From Mesaphorura yosii (taxonomy: Eukaryota; Arthropoda; Collembola; Poduromorpha; Tullbergiidae), in NCBI GenBank assembly GCA_009869945.1, contig WIXG01000046.1, positions 186,001-250,000 of the forward strand: DNA of 64,000 nucleotides. Direction: 5' to 3'. Shown piece by piece: positions 36,564-48,400 of this stretch (the first letter of the stretch is position 1; the number at the start of each line of letters is the position of its first letter). The notes beneath the pieces are model-generated. The model was not told where the DNA came from. It did not search any database and saw only the letters and a program-made list of their open reading frames with translations. The position numbers and the translations under genes are program-made.

Positions 36564-37646
36564 GAGTTAGAGTTGGGACTGACAAATGCGAAATGCTTCA
36601 AAGACATGCTGACGCAACTGATGTTATACGATTAATTTAAAGTAGCAAGGAACTTGTAGACGATAGAATTGCTCATGCAAGCCAATCTGCGTCGAGCTTT
36701 TGAGGGTGGACTGCCGTCATTCGCCATTTGCTGTGACCGTGAAGAACAAGGAATTCATTTCTGAACAGCATCAATCTTTATTGAAAGGTCAGAACAAAGT
36801 TAATGGACGATTGATTAAGGACGTCTTACTAGCGTCCATTAACTTTGGGGCAAACATAGTAGCACATTTGTTTACTGTTACATAATTGATTACTCGATCG
36901 GTTAGCTACATGCAATCATGTGGGCGAGTAAGCCAAGGGTGAAAACTAGCTTGTTTGTCTTTTGCAATTTTCAATGTTACGCTTCATTACTGTTGATATT
37001 GTCAGAAGGCGATCTTAGATAGTGAAACGTTGAATAAATTGGTTGAAGCTAATATTAACACGAGGAATGGAAAACAAATGTCAGTCATTTCGGCATAATT
37101 TGGACTTTCCATTTCCATGAAGTGCAACTGCAATACTACATCAGGTTTCCTGCTTTCTCCGTTTGATACAGCATTCCTAGCACGACAAGAGTAGAGCTCT
37201 ACCGGTGATGAACAAACCAAGGAAGCTGATGCAGTGAAATCTGCAGGCGATAATGCTCAACCCCTTAAAATTGTACAGACGGGGAAGGCTTTGAATCGCG
37301 TATTATTGTTTACTTTTACTTTATCCATTTGTCGTCTTCCCTGAAGCCTGAAGCTTGACAAACTATTTAGAGTGGAATTAATTCATCTTGCGAATCCTGA
37401 CTGTCGTCGCCGTGAATTTGAGTTAACTTAACCTTGGCCAAGACCCCTGTTTTGTCGAATAAATTACAACTTCACATTACGTCACACTTCTTGCGCGTCG
37501 GTATTCATTCATTTCACATTCGTTCGGTCGGTTCGGTGTCAAGAAATTATGGATGGAGATAAATTGCATTAATCGGGGTAGCGCTTTCGACGCAAATTAG
37601 TTGAGCTTGTTGACACCACAAATTACAAAACTACTTGCACCGCAAA
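36564..37646. other. Intergenic region nAChR gene to CP190
   Basis: About 1.1 kb. It holds a perfect 15-bp inverted repeat (36795-36847, listed separately) and an AATAAA at 37033. No protein-coding similarity was seen. Confidence 0.5.
36795..36847. repeat. Perfect 15-bp inverted repeat with 23-bp loop
   Basis: Arm 1 at 36795-36809 (CAAAGTTAATGGACG) is the exact reverse complement of arm 2 at 36833-36847. The pairing does not extend beyond the arms. It lies about 230 bp after the nAChR stop and may be in its 3' UTR. Confidence 0.85.
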
Positions 37647-40600
37647 ATGAACGGGGACGACGGAGTGACGATGCAGGGCCACATTCAGGACATGCGGGTG
37701 GATAACTGGGGTAATTGCAAATTAATTTAGTGTACATGCAAATATCAGTGTTTGAGGTGTTGTACGACATTAATTTGATGATAATAGTATCATCAAACGT
37801 TATTTGGTCATATTATCATGACTTCATTTGCGGTTCTTTTAGGAAATTATTGCCTGCAAAGGTTGCATTCCATGTACGAGAAGGGAGAGTTATGTGACCT
37901 CACAATCCAGTTCCACAATAACCAGATTCTGAAGGTAAGCAGTCGTTATCGCGGAATTATTAATGAACTAAATGAAGCATAGTCATGAGAAAAACTTCAC
38001 TTGGAAATTTTTAGGTTCATCGTGTTGTAATGAACATGTGCACCGAATACTTCTCTGATTTGGAAAGGACTACTGGGTTGTCTTCGGGCATGCTGGTTCT
38101 TCCAGAAGAAATAGAATATCAAGCACTTTCAACAATTATCAAGTAAGGGACTAGTGATTACTACACAAGAAATTCTGCAGTATCATGTCCTAATTACCAA
38201 AATGCCATTTCATTTTTGCACTCTTAAGCTCAAATCATTAGTCGTGAATATTTGTATTGCAGATTTTTCTATACTGGGCGACTAGAAGTCAGAGGAAATC
38301 TGTTTCAAGAAATTTTTAAAACTGTTCGCCTCTTGAACGTTACAATCCTGTTAAAATTGCTTGAAGCTCAAGCAAAGAAGCCAGTACCAAGCAAGCAAGA
38401 AACAAGCCCTACTGTACCGGTGAACTCCATAAGTAAACCTAGCAAACTGGAAACTTCCAATTCAACCACGACTGTTGCAACAAGTGACCCCCAAGGTCGC
38501 CTTGTCAAATCGAATGTAGGACAAACGATTATGAGGCCGCTGCGACAAGGGCCAAACCTGGCGAGCAAATCAGCAGTTTTGGCGAGGGTACAGAGTCATC
38601 CACTAAACAAACGACTTGGCCCCACCATCCTAGCTAACGCAACTAATGGCAAGCACATTTTCAAAAAGAAGTAAGGGCGTATTCTTTGTCAGCTCTAGTA
38701 ATCAAACTGAATTTCGATTCGATATATATGCTCATCCGAAGGTTGCCGATATGGAAGGACAGGAAATTCTCACCAATCACGAACACACAAGCAGAACAAT
38801 CCCAAAAGCAAGTTTCCAAACTATGCAAATCTTGTATTTGTTGTCGGCATGATTCAACAACATTTTGTCGACTGTCACTTCCTTCCTCAGGTGGGCAGTG
38901 AAGGACGAACCCGCAAGACCAACCCGGTTTGAATGGCCAGAGTTAGATGATGACACCCATAGTACAGCTAAAAGCACAAAGGACGTCCGTTCCGAAGCGA
39001 AGGACCTGTTCGATGCTATTAGATCACAAACTAATATTGGCTCGAGCCAAGATGCCGGAGATGGTAAACACTTTACGCTTATACCAAACATTGAGTTGGA
39101 AGAGTTTCCATTCTCATTTAAGTAATACTCTGGATCTCTTAAAGCATCAGTCATAGTCGATCCAATTGAACGAGAACTGGCCGAGATGGAGAAAGCTGAT
39201 GACGAAATCTGTACAGAGGGAATGCCGTTTCCAGCAGAAGTGGATCAGGCTAATGTCTCACATGACACTACTGAAGAGGACGGTCATAACCATTTAAATG
39301 CCGACGGCGGTCAATCGGTATTAGCGGAAAGTTCCACGGAGTCGACTGGAAATGCTACAGACCATATTCTTTCTGAAACTGAAGTTGGTGATGCTGCTGT
39401 CACTGTTACATCAACAGCATCAGAAAGCACTCCGTCTCAACTCGACAATTTGAGATTAAGCGAAAGCGTTGACGACGACGAATTACTGGCCGTTGAGTAC
39501 CACGAGGCAAAGTCTGATTCTGAGAGTCCGTTGAGTCATTCAAGAATTATTTCCGAAGTCTTTAAAGCGTATCCGGACCTCGTCAAAGATAGCAGAAACA
39601 TCAAACTCAAGATTGTTCAAAAGAACTCCCCTCAGAAGTTGGAGAATATTAAGGAAACAAAGTCTAAGGTCTCGTACATTATTCTTAAATCTACTTCCAG
39701 TAAAGACTGCTTAGCGTCATCATTACTTGCCAAGAAGAACTCCAGGTTAAGCAAACGAGCAATCAGCACTACTTCAAGTTTCTGGGACCCGCCAAACAAA
39801 GTGGCTAAACCAACTGTTGTCGCTGCTGATAACTTGGACGGTCCTTGGATTTGTGACAGATGCACCTCAGATTCTGGTGCGATTGAGTTTGAATCGTACT
39901 ACACCTACAGGAAGCACCTAGTGGTACGTTTTTCTTGTTCTTGGAGTCTACACAGAGGTGCGCCTTGTTAATTAATGTACAATTATTATTTTAGGAAGTA
40001 CACGGCGACAAGATAGACGCAAGAATATGCGAGCATTGTGGATACAAGGCCTCGAAGCGAAACTTGTTACTTTACCATTTGTACACCAAGCACGGTGTGC
40101 CGCCCAGAAATTGCTCTTTTCCACATTGTGACCAGTGCAGCTACGTGGGACTGACCGAATCACTGCTCACCAAGCACAAACAAATACACATGGCCCCCGG
40201 GAAATACATTTGTCAGGTGTGTTTTGCTTAAGATCTACGTTCTGACTTAAGGTAAATTAAAAATGCTCATCAATTATTTCCAGGGTTGCAAGTCTCAATT
40301 TGTTTCTTCAAGTCTGTTAAAATTGCATGTGGAGAAAAATGCAAATTGTGCCAATGATGCTAAATACAATTGTTCATTCTGCGTGAAGCGGTTTACAAAG
40401 AGCATCAACTTAAAGGTAAGTCTCAAATAATGGCGGAGTATTGTTTGCCGTCCTGGCAGATAGTTTCATTGACTCGGGTTTTCACAGAATCATATGCATG
40501 CTGTTCATAAGCAACAAGCTAAAGCTGAAGAAGCGAAAGGCGAGGAGGAAATCTCTTTTGTGGAGGCTGAAGAGGAGGAGGAATCTGTCGCACTGATAAT

Positions 40601-41225
40601 GTCGGGCGGAGCGGAAGAAACCGAATATCTCGACACATCTCAACTTCCAGAATCTCAGCTTCCATCATCTGAAGGTTTTAAAATAGACCATTATTTTTAG
40701 TCACGCCATTATGTAGTTCCATGTGTACTAAAAGTTGGATCAATACTATTTCGATTGTTTGCAGCGGAAGCCTTGACTAACGTCGCGTCGTCAATTGCAG
40801 CTTCATTGGATCTTGAGGCAGGAACTCAGCATTTCACAACAGCGGAAATCAGTTCCGAAGATCCGTCAGCTCAACAAACAATTTATATCATGGATAGTTC
40901 TGCGACCAATCTCCACCCTTTGACATCGCAAGACGTCACTGCCCAATCTGGTGCCTCCTGTATTTTGCAAGACGAAGATGGAAACAAATACGAACAGGTG
41001 ACTGGTTACGATGAGTACGGACAGCAGGTTATATACTTTCAACCAGCTCAAGAACTTCAGCAGTACCCGGTAGAGTTGAAGGAGGCGGTGGCACAAGACG
41101 TTGAAACTGAAACAGTAGCCAATGACGAGACTGAGCAAGTTCAAGGACAAGAAGCAGTGGAAGAGTCGGTTATCGAAACTACCAGCGACGATTTTCAATC
41201 TCAAAGTATTGAATCAACAGCGTGA
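37647..41225 (+). CDS. CP190: CP190-like BTB zinc-finger insulator/centrosomal protein
   Basis: The first exons encode VDNWGNYCLQRLHSM, CDLTIQFHNNQILKVHRVVM and FFYTGRLEVRG, a BTB/POZ domain with the N-terminal VDNWG that begins CP190 proteins. A polar linker follows, then the CP190-specific motif SRIISEVFKAYPDLVKDSRN-IKLKI. C2H2-type fingers come next: WICDRCTSDSG...HLVEVH, ICEHCGYKASKRNLLLYHLY, CDQCSYVGLTESLLTKHKQI, a degenerate CKSQF...HVEKNANC and CSFCVKRFTKSINLKNHMHA. A very acidic Glu/Asp/Gln-rich C-terminal region ends QSIESTA. Drosophila CP190 is a co-factor of several insulator proteins at domain borders and locates to centrosomes in mitosis; function here is by homology. One intron (donor at GAT-G, about 39063) was placed by frame continuity. 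Presence of this gene argues for an arthropod. Confidence 0.9.
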
Positions 41226-41774
41226 GAGTGGGTCTCCCTAAAATATTATTACACCGTATTGTAACTTCAAAAATGGAAGTGTTTGATGTAATTCTGTCCA
41301 GAATGCGTCTGATGATCTCCTTTCGTAATTTTGGTTAAGATCTGAGTTGAATGTTAATGATGTTTTACGAATGACTGGAATTTATGGTTGAGGTTAAAAA
41401 TCACTGCTGTAAAGTCGGTGAAAACCCGGTGACCAACTGGTAACAGAGTACGAAAATCGAACCTGGCTTGAATGGGCGAGCGATAAGGAGAACTCACTTC
41501 CTCCAAGATGGTTGAGGTGCAAATGCGGCTTCGATGTCAAGATAATGGTACCAGAATAACCGATCGTATTCCAAGTACATACTTGTATGACACACGATGT
41601 AAATGTTTTTGCGAATGTAAATTATAGTATGTTGTATTAAGTATTATTGACCTTTCTGTAAATTTTGGAAGTGGCACATAAGTTATTTGTACACTACTAT
41701 TTACAATTTAAATGAGTCAAATAAATAGGAATTTAGGTGAATGACCGCAGTGAAGATGGCAGTTTGCTTGGCTC
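41226..41774. other. Convergent spacer CP190 / DUF4789-like gene
   Basis: About 550 bp of AT-rich 3' UTR-like DNA. AATAAA at 41719 is the likely CP190 poly(A) signal, only about 50 bp from the stop of the opposite gene, so the two 3' ends probably overlap. Confidence 0.5.
41719..41724 (+). terminator. Probable poly(A) signal of CP190
   Basis: AATAAA about 490 bp after the CP190 stop. No closer AATAAA was noticed. Confidence 0.4.
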
Positions 41775-42692
41775 TTATATTCCCTTCCTTCGACTGCATC
41801 TGCCCTCGTGGAACAACTTGCTCCCCAACTCGCACACCAGCTCAGGAATGAATCGGTGAGAAACTTGACATTCGGAGGTTCCGCATTCTGGATACCGATT
41901 TCCTTTGGGAATCCACAAATACTCACCGGATTTGCAGTCGTGAAGTGGCTGGTAGAGCCGCTCGCATCTGCCCTTGTACAGGGCCCAGCTGTACTTTAGC
42001 GAGTATTTGGGCGCTGGTCTAAAACAAACGAAGTCAAGATGAGAACTGCTGAATGCTGACGAAAATGGAGATGCAACTCAAGAAAAGTAAAATACCGGCA
42101 CAGGTTGCGTTCACATTGTGGTTTTCCTTCCTTGTCGGCTACCAACCAGTATCCGTCATTGCAATGACCCTAAGTAATAAGTTGTGAGAAAGTACGCTTT
42201 AATGATGCTTGGTGCTTGGACAACTGGCCGTACCTGCTCGTATGCGAAGAAGCATTCATTGTACACGGACGAGTAGATGAGAGACTTGCACTCAATGTCG
42301 TAATTGCAGTCACACTCTCCGTACACCGAATCTCCAGCGACCGAGTAGAAGATCATGTTGTTTCCACATGGGCCCTTTTGACCAGTCATGTGGCATTGTC
42401 CGGTGCTGTTGTCATACCTCGTCGCCCAGACCGTGTACCGACTGGCGCTTTTCAAATCCGGACATAGTTCCTTCCTCAAGAAAGGACACGATTTAGAACT
42501 TAGAACGGTTTTCTTCGACGATCTGTTCAGGAAGTAATTTGGACTTACTTACTTTATCTGATTTGCCAGTGTCGTCTGCTCCGAGAGAATTCCGGCTCCA
42601 TCACCGAAGCGCACCACCAGACTCCAGAATGTCAGGAGGGAGAGGAACCACAACGACTGCGCATTCGAAACGGGACTTGAACACGACAACAT
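41775..42692 (-). CDS. Secreted Cys-rich protein, DUF4789-like
   Basis: Four exons (42692-42553, 42474-42234, 42169-42096, 42018-41775) join in phase to 232 residues. Exon 1 has a signal peptide or anchor (SLWFLSLLTFWSLVVRFGDG). The mature part has evenly spaced Cys residues in repeated motifs: ELCPDLKSASRYTVWA, CHMTGQKGPCGNNMIF, GECDCNYDIECKSL, CNDGYWLVADKEGKPQC and CKSGEYLWIPKGNRYPEC. This CP...GPC...CxC arrangement is what I associate with the arthropod DUF4789 family of secreted proteins of unknown function. The last exon needs no extra intron: GTGAGTATT near 41930 reads through in frame. A TATA box lies about 70 bp upstream. Tissue and role are unknown. Confidence 0.75.
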
Positions 42693-43721
42693 GCTTCCGC
42701 GTGTCGATAGAAAACTCGGTCATGCAAACGTAACTACTGCCGAGAGAATTGTTTCTCACCTGTATTTATACACTTGGTTCGTGCCAACGACGAGAACGAC
42801 ACTGAACTTCATTTTGCCTCGTCAAAATCAAAGTCAACCCCCGTGAACACGAGTCACCAACCACTTATTATGATTTAGTGAAAGTGGTACCGGTGAAACA
42901 GTGGCCATGTCAAGATCACTGAGTGAAGGTCGTGTAATCGCATTGTTACCGTGTGCCACAACTGCCACTACATCTTTGTCTCTTCGAGACGCATTACCGA
43001 AAACATAAAATGTTGACAAGCGAGTTTAACAACTCTCACTTTCCCCAGCCAAGTGACAGTAAAAGTGGAAAACGGCAATATTAAAATCTCAAATCCATTC
43101 TTACAAATCAATTACGCATCTTTGATGATTTCTAATCTTGCTTATGAATGTTTGACGATTATCTTTGATAACCTTCAACTCAAGAAGTCTGAAACCAAAA
43201 TCCAATTGCACTGTTTGAACTTTGCAGAATTTCAATTTTGGTTCGAATATGGCTTTTTTCCATTATTCAATGAGATTCAATTCAATGACTGAATGTTGAG
43301 GATCCTGCAGAAACTCACCCTTACGATTCCATTCCCTCAAGTGCTTCATTCATTTGCATTAAGGAGCCTTTGTTTCTTGTAACAAATAGGCTTTGTTTGA
43401 TCATTTATCAAGCTTGTGAGTGACTTGACGAATTATGCGACATCACATAAAATATTGCAATGCCATGCCATGTAACAGACAGATGAAGACGAAGATGATG
43501 CAGAGGAGACGAGGGTGCTGGCTCGTGATTCCACCTCGTTGTGCCCTGAGGCAATCTCCTTTCACTTAATCCTTATATGATTAGCACCCAACTACTGTAT
43601 CGCGAGGATGAGCACTAACTGTAAATAAAAATAAACTTCAGACGATGATTCAGACTTGTGGTCTGTTTGATCCTGCAGTTAAGCCTCCAAGTGCTAGTGC
43701 AAATTTCTGAGGAACTTCGCC
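42693..43721. other. Divergent intergenic region DUF4789-like gene / alpha-arrestin
   Basis: About 1 kb. A TATA box for the minus-strand gene lies at 42761-42770. The rest shows no gene, repeat or structured RNA I can support. Confidence 0.5.
42761..42770 (-). promoter_or_regulatory. TATA box of the DUF4789-like gene
   Basis: TATAAATACA on the minus strand, 69 bp upstream of the ATG at 42692. Confidence 0.65.
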
Positions 43722-45236
43722 ATGTCGTCTAAACTTCGAAAATTTCTTATAATTTTCGATAATCCTAGTCTGCTTTATTTTCCTGGACAGTTTTTGACGG
43801 GTAAGTATCAAATTGTCAATAGAGACTGACCTCCTCTAAACACGCGTCGTCGATGCTTTCGTCTCAAAGGGGTTTCTTTTGTTTCTGTCCAGGGAAAGTT
43901 TTAGTGGATCTGGATGAGGACGCGTCATTCGTGGGTATGTCTAAACTCCATTTGAGCTATTTCATCAAATGCTTTAAAGTGTGTTTATATCATATTAGCT
44001 GTTTGATCTCTCTCAGGACTGTACTTCCATGTGGTTGGGGAGGGATGCGTTAAAGTTAATCAGAGTGGAAAGAAGCGCATCTTCGACAAAGAAAATTACA
44101 TCGACTTTCGTCTAAAGCTGTTTGGAGATGCAGGTGAGACAAAATTCTTCCGCCTCAAGTGCGATTAACTATATCCATTGCGTGGGTTAAGAACGATCAT
44201 TCCCCCAACATTGAAAATTTTTACTTTCCCAGGGCAAACGTCTACGCTTTTATCATCTGGAATTCACAGTTTCCCTTTCAAGCTGGGCTTGCCTCATGAT
44301 CTGCCGTCGACGTTTCTGGGTAAGCATGAAGTTCTGCTTTCATCTGTTCTCGTACTTCAATCTCAAACTCTGGTATAACGCGTCTCGATTTGTTACACGG
44401 CAGGCCAACATGGATGGGTTCAGTTCTACTGCAAGACGTCACTTTGTGAAAGAAACGGACTAACTCACAAGAACCAGCAAGTTTTCATCGTGATGAACCC
44501 CATCGACCTTAATCGGGAGCCTTCCTTAGTCCTTGAACCGGTGCACAGAGAAACAGAACACATGATCGGGTCAGGAAGTTGTTTCTCATCTGGGAAAGTC
44601 GTTTGTCGTGTGCGGCTAGATAAGTCTGGGTTTGTGCCCGGTGAGTTCATTCATATTTGGGCAGCCATCGACAATCAGAGCTCGAGCTACATACGCTCCA
44701 CTAAAGCGGTGCTGAACGAGGTATGCTAGGGAGACTTTGACTTGAGTATAGAAATGCCACATTTCAGCACATATTTTCAAACAGACCATCAAGTACATAT
44801 CGCGAGGGAAAGTAATCAAAGCGGAACAGAGAGACTTGTCAACATTTTCAAAGTCTAAAATCAAACCGAGGAGCAAAGACGAGTGGATAGACGAGAAATT
44901 GCAAGTTCCGCCGTTGCCACCGACAAATCTGCGAGCGAGCCATTTGATCAAAGTTTCATACAATTTTCTGGTGAGTTTAACCAAGCACGCAGGAGCGTCT
45001 ATAAGTACAAGTATTCAATGCCTTTTTGTCAATTGTGATTCCTACAGTTTCTGATTTATCCGAGTGGCTTTCAAAAGTCGATTGCAATTCAGATTCCAAT
45101 AGTCATTGCCACGTATCCGTTTGGAGAAGCTCCGGACTCGTCATACTCACCTGACGGAGAAGGCAAAAGATTCCCAACCATACTTCCAGTTTATCGGTCA
45201 AATAACAAGACGAAGAATTCTGCGAGTCGACAATAA
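43722..45236 (+). CDS. Alpha-arrestin (ARRDC-type) protein
   Basis: About seven exons. The arrestin N domain begins SSKLRKFLIIFDNPSLLYFP, with GLYFHVVGEGCVKV, KRIFDKENYIDFRLKLFGDA and SSGIHSFPFKLGLPHDLPST. The C domain includes GSGSCFSSGKVVCRVRLDKS, GEFIHIWAAIDNQSSSYIRS and QVPPLPPTNLRASHLIKVSY, ending LIYPSGFQKSIAIQIPIVIA-TYPFG. These are typical of the ARRDC/TXNIP class. Alpha-arrestins are adaptors that bring Nedd4-type E3 ligases to membrane cargo through L/PPxY motifs. Here only one candidate, LPVY, is visible near the C-terminus (LPVYRSNNKTKNSASRQ), and the tail after the arrestin fold is short. No PPxY was seen. Confidence 0.85.
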
Positions 45237-45447
45237 TGAGCCTTTCCCCATTCAACTCAGCATTGTAACAAAGGACTCCGTGTTTCACATATATTTTATG
45301 CTTTACGCTTTATTAAAACATTACGACTGCGAAACGATAGAATCTGACAAAAATCGTTACATGTGACATTAGGAATTAGGACATCTTATTTAGGAAAACG
45401 CATGCTACTAGTGCTATCGAGTTCCATTTAAACCTCTCGTGTGCGTG

Positions 45448-48400
45448 TTAGGAGTTTTCCTTCCATTTTTCTTCCTCCTGCTTTTTAAATTCAGGCTCCA
45501 AATGGGATCTGAACCCATCCAGCACATTGGACGTGGCTTCTGCAACCAGGATGATGGGGTGGACCACCGTTGGAGGCAATTGGCGCAGCACTCCACCAAC
45601 TGCCCCAGAAACACCCTTTTGCTCGTGTTCTTTGTTCGCGACATGAACGATTGTTTTCGCTGTGTCTCCCAGACCGTCTTTGACTACGCGGAAGGCATTT
45701 GTCATTCCTTGACGAATGTCTCCTGGTTGCGTGTGCTTCTTCTTTCTGCCCTTTACACGGCGGCTGTTCCGGTATAGTTCAGGTCCGGGCGAAACCATGT
45801 CGTATGTGAATTCTGCAGCACCTTGAATGAGTCGAACCATTCTGTTTGTAATTTCTAAGACGGCCATTGCTGTGGAAGTGGAGAAGGAATTCGCGCCCCG
45901 CTGAATGCCCTTTGCGATGCGACCATCTTTCTGATACTGTTCTATGGGCATCCAAATCAAGTCACGCACGCCTTGGAAGAGCTGAACAAAGGAATGCATG
46001 GGGCCGACTCCTCCCAGCAAACTCGGTAGCTGGTTCTTCGTGATATCTTGCGACCATTCGGTGATGATAAACTTTAAAAGCCTGTCTACCCCGAGAATTC
46101 CGTGGGGGTAGTTAATTCGCTTGAGTCGAATTTCTGAATTATTCAGCTGTGCCAATCCCATCAAAATACCAGCAAGAGGCCCGCGTGACAAGTCCATCCT
46201 CTTGCCGTGATAGTCCAGCCGTATGGGGATGTCGTGGTCTACTATGACCCTCTTGAAGTACAGCGATCTTCCATTCGACGCACTTGACGCGTCGCTGTCG
46301 CCACTGCTGCCGTCTTTAAAGACGCGCGAGTCGGTGTCTGAATCGGCCGAGCTCTGGCTAACCGCGTCCGCAACCGCTGCTGACTTGAACTCGCCTAGTG
46401 AATGCTGCTCTTGCTCAGTGCTGTTATTTCCTTCTAAAGATCCACTTGAAACTGGCTCGCAATAAAATCTATGCAGAAATATTAATGCATCTTGGTCAAT
46501 ATTGAGTCGAATCGGAAGTATGGACACTTTTAGAGAGCATTCGTCGATGTTAAGCTGTGGGTTTGTCCTTGTCTGCACAAGTTTGATTACAACCATGTTC
46601 GCGTGGGACTGCTTTGGTTTGGCACTTGACGTGTGAAGATAAAGCATTTTGTTGAACTGCGAAGAGGTCAACTTGTCTTTGATTTCCACCGTGTTAATCA
46701 CCAGAATTTGCCTGGAACAAATGTCGGAAGTGGATGGATAGACTTCGTATTGAAACTTGACTTTGGACAACATGAACTCGACGCAGACGTCTTTCTTCCT
46801 GCCTCTCCCACCATGAAATCGCCAACTGTGGGTGTCCTTTGGTTTCGCCGGCTGCTGGTACGCAAGCCACGCACTTTCAAATGCTTTCGGCTTGGAAAAT
46901 AGGACAGCGCATTCAAGCGCATCAGTGCCAATATCACAGCCTCCAGAATTATCATCATCAAAGAATTCTTCTGAAACTTCTTGCTTCCTTTCTGAGTCGC
47001 TGAAATCTTGTCCGGCGTACACGTCCCATATGATCGTTATTTCGTGTATAGTGTATCTCAAGACTGGCTTTGGGTAGTGCTTTGGAGGCCGTAGTATGTC
47101 GGATCTGCCGCTCGGGAGTGAAAAATGATTCTCCACTAAGGTTATGGGTCCAGTAACGAGTACTCTTGCGCTGGGCTCTCCTGTTTTAGACTGAAAATAA
47201 TAATATCGTCGTTAACAAACCTAATTAGAACTTAAGCCTAGAATTGCTCAAATGGATGTTCTTACAATTATACCAACGCCAGGGTCATTTTCTAGTATGC
47301 AGAAATCTTCCTCGTCACTTGGATGAATGTCAACCGGCCCACAAGACTCCATGATTGGATCCCCTCGTCTAACATACACTTCGGTACTTTGCTCAATGAT
47401 TGCTGACGTTGTCAAAAGTGCATCTGAAGTATCATTCTTCTGACGGGTTGCTTCGTTTTCTTTCCGACTGGTATCAAACATGGCCTCCGCAACCAATTGT
47501 TCAGTGCTTTCTTGATCATAGAATACAATCTCCTGATCGGGAGTCACTGAAGTTCTTTTACTTCCAATTGTTGCTGATGCGCCATCCACAGATACGGAGT
47601 CTTTGTCAAGGTTTCGCAAGTCTCCATCGCAGGCAAAGTACGAAAAGAGCTCTACAACTGCCTTGTACGTATCACTGCATGTTCTGATGTGAACCTTGTT
47701 GACGGAAAGAGTCAAGTCGACAGCTGGAGCTTGCGAATTCTGGCACATCCTCAGTAATATCTCCAGTGTACCCAAGTCCATGACACAAATATAGTCTTCC
47801 ATGAGATTTGTGGAGTTGAACTTATTGCTGATGAAAAGTGCTGCGTCTTCAGTCAAGATTTGCAAAACGGATTGTCGTGCTTGAGCAGTGATGTTGCTTG
47901 AAATGGTTAGGCGTTCGAGCGTCAAAACACTTCGCATGGCCAAGTACAAAGGTCTGTAGATAACGAATTTAATTAGTTACGACGTACTTAAAACAGTTTG
48001 CCCGGGGGCCAGCAGCTCGAACTCACTTGTAATCAATGGCGCATTCCAACAAGTGCAAATGGAACTCGACAACGACAGATGCCGGAGTGTAACCCGCCAC
48101 AGGAACGTCCACAACATCAAAAAATTCAATAAGCTGACTCAACCATGACGCGCCGGGCACGGCAACTCGATGAAATAGCGTTCCATTTTTGATTGCAGTT
48201 GCAACCTTAAAAGTCTTAATATTCGTCGTGATATCTCGGTCAATCTTTATAGCAAGGGATAACAAATCGAGTGGGTTCCCGGCATGTGCAAAGGTCATTT
48301 GAACTGCATCGTCGGAAGGATAGATGATTCTTCGCATCCCAGTTTCGGCGAAATTTGTGACCGGATTTGGATCTGAGGAGACAAGTTGATTTTTCAAAGC

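Noticed and set aside
39120-39150. Very short (about 28 bp) intron in CP190 at TTTAA-GTAATA
   Set aside because: Too short. A donor at GAT-G GTAAAC about 60 bp upstream gives an in-phase 88-bp intron instead.
41925-41955. A 24-bp GTGAGT...AAAG segment in the DUF4789-like gene resembling an intron
   Set aside because: It is too short for an intron, is a multiple of three and reads through in frame as EYLWIPK.
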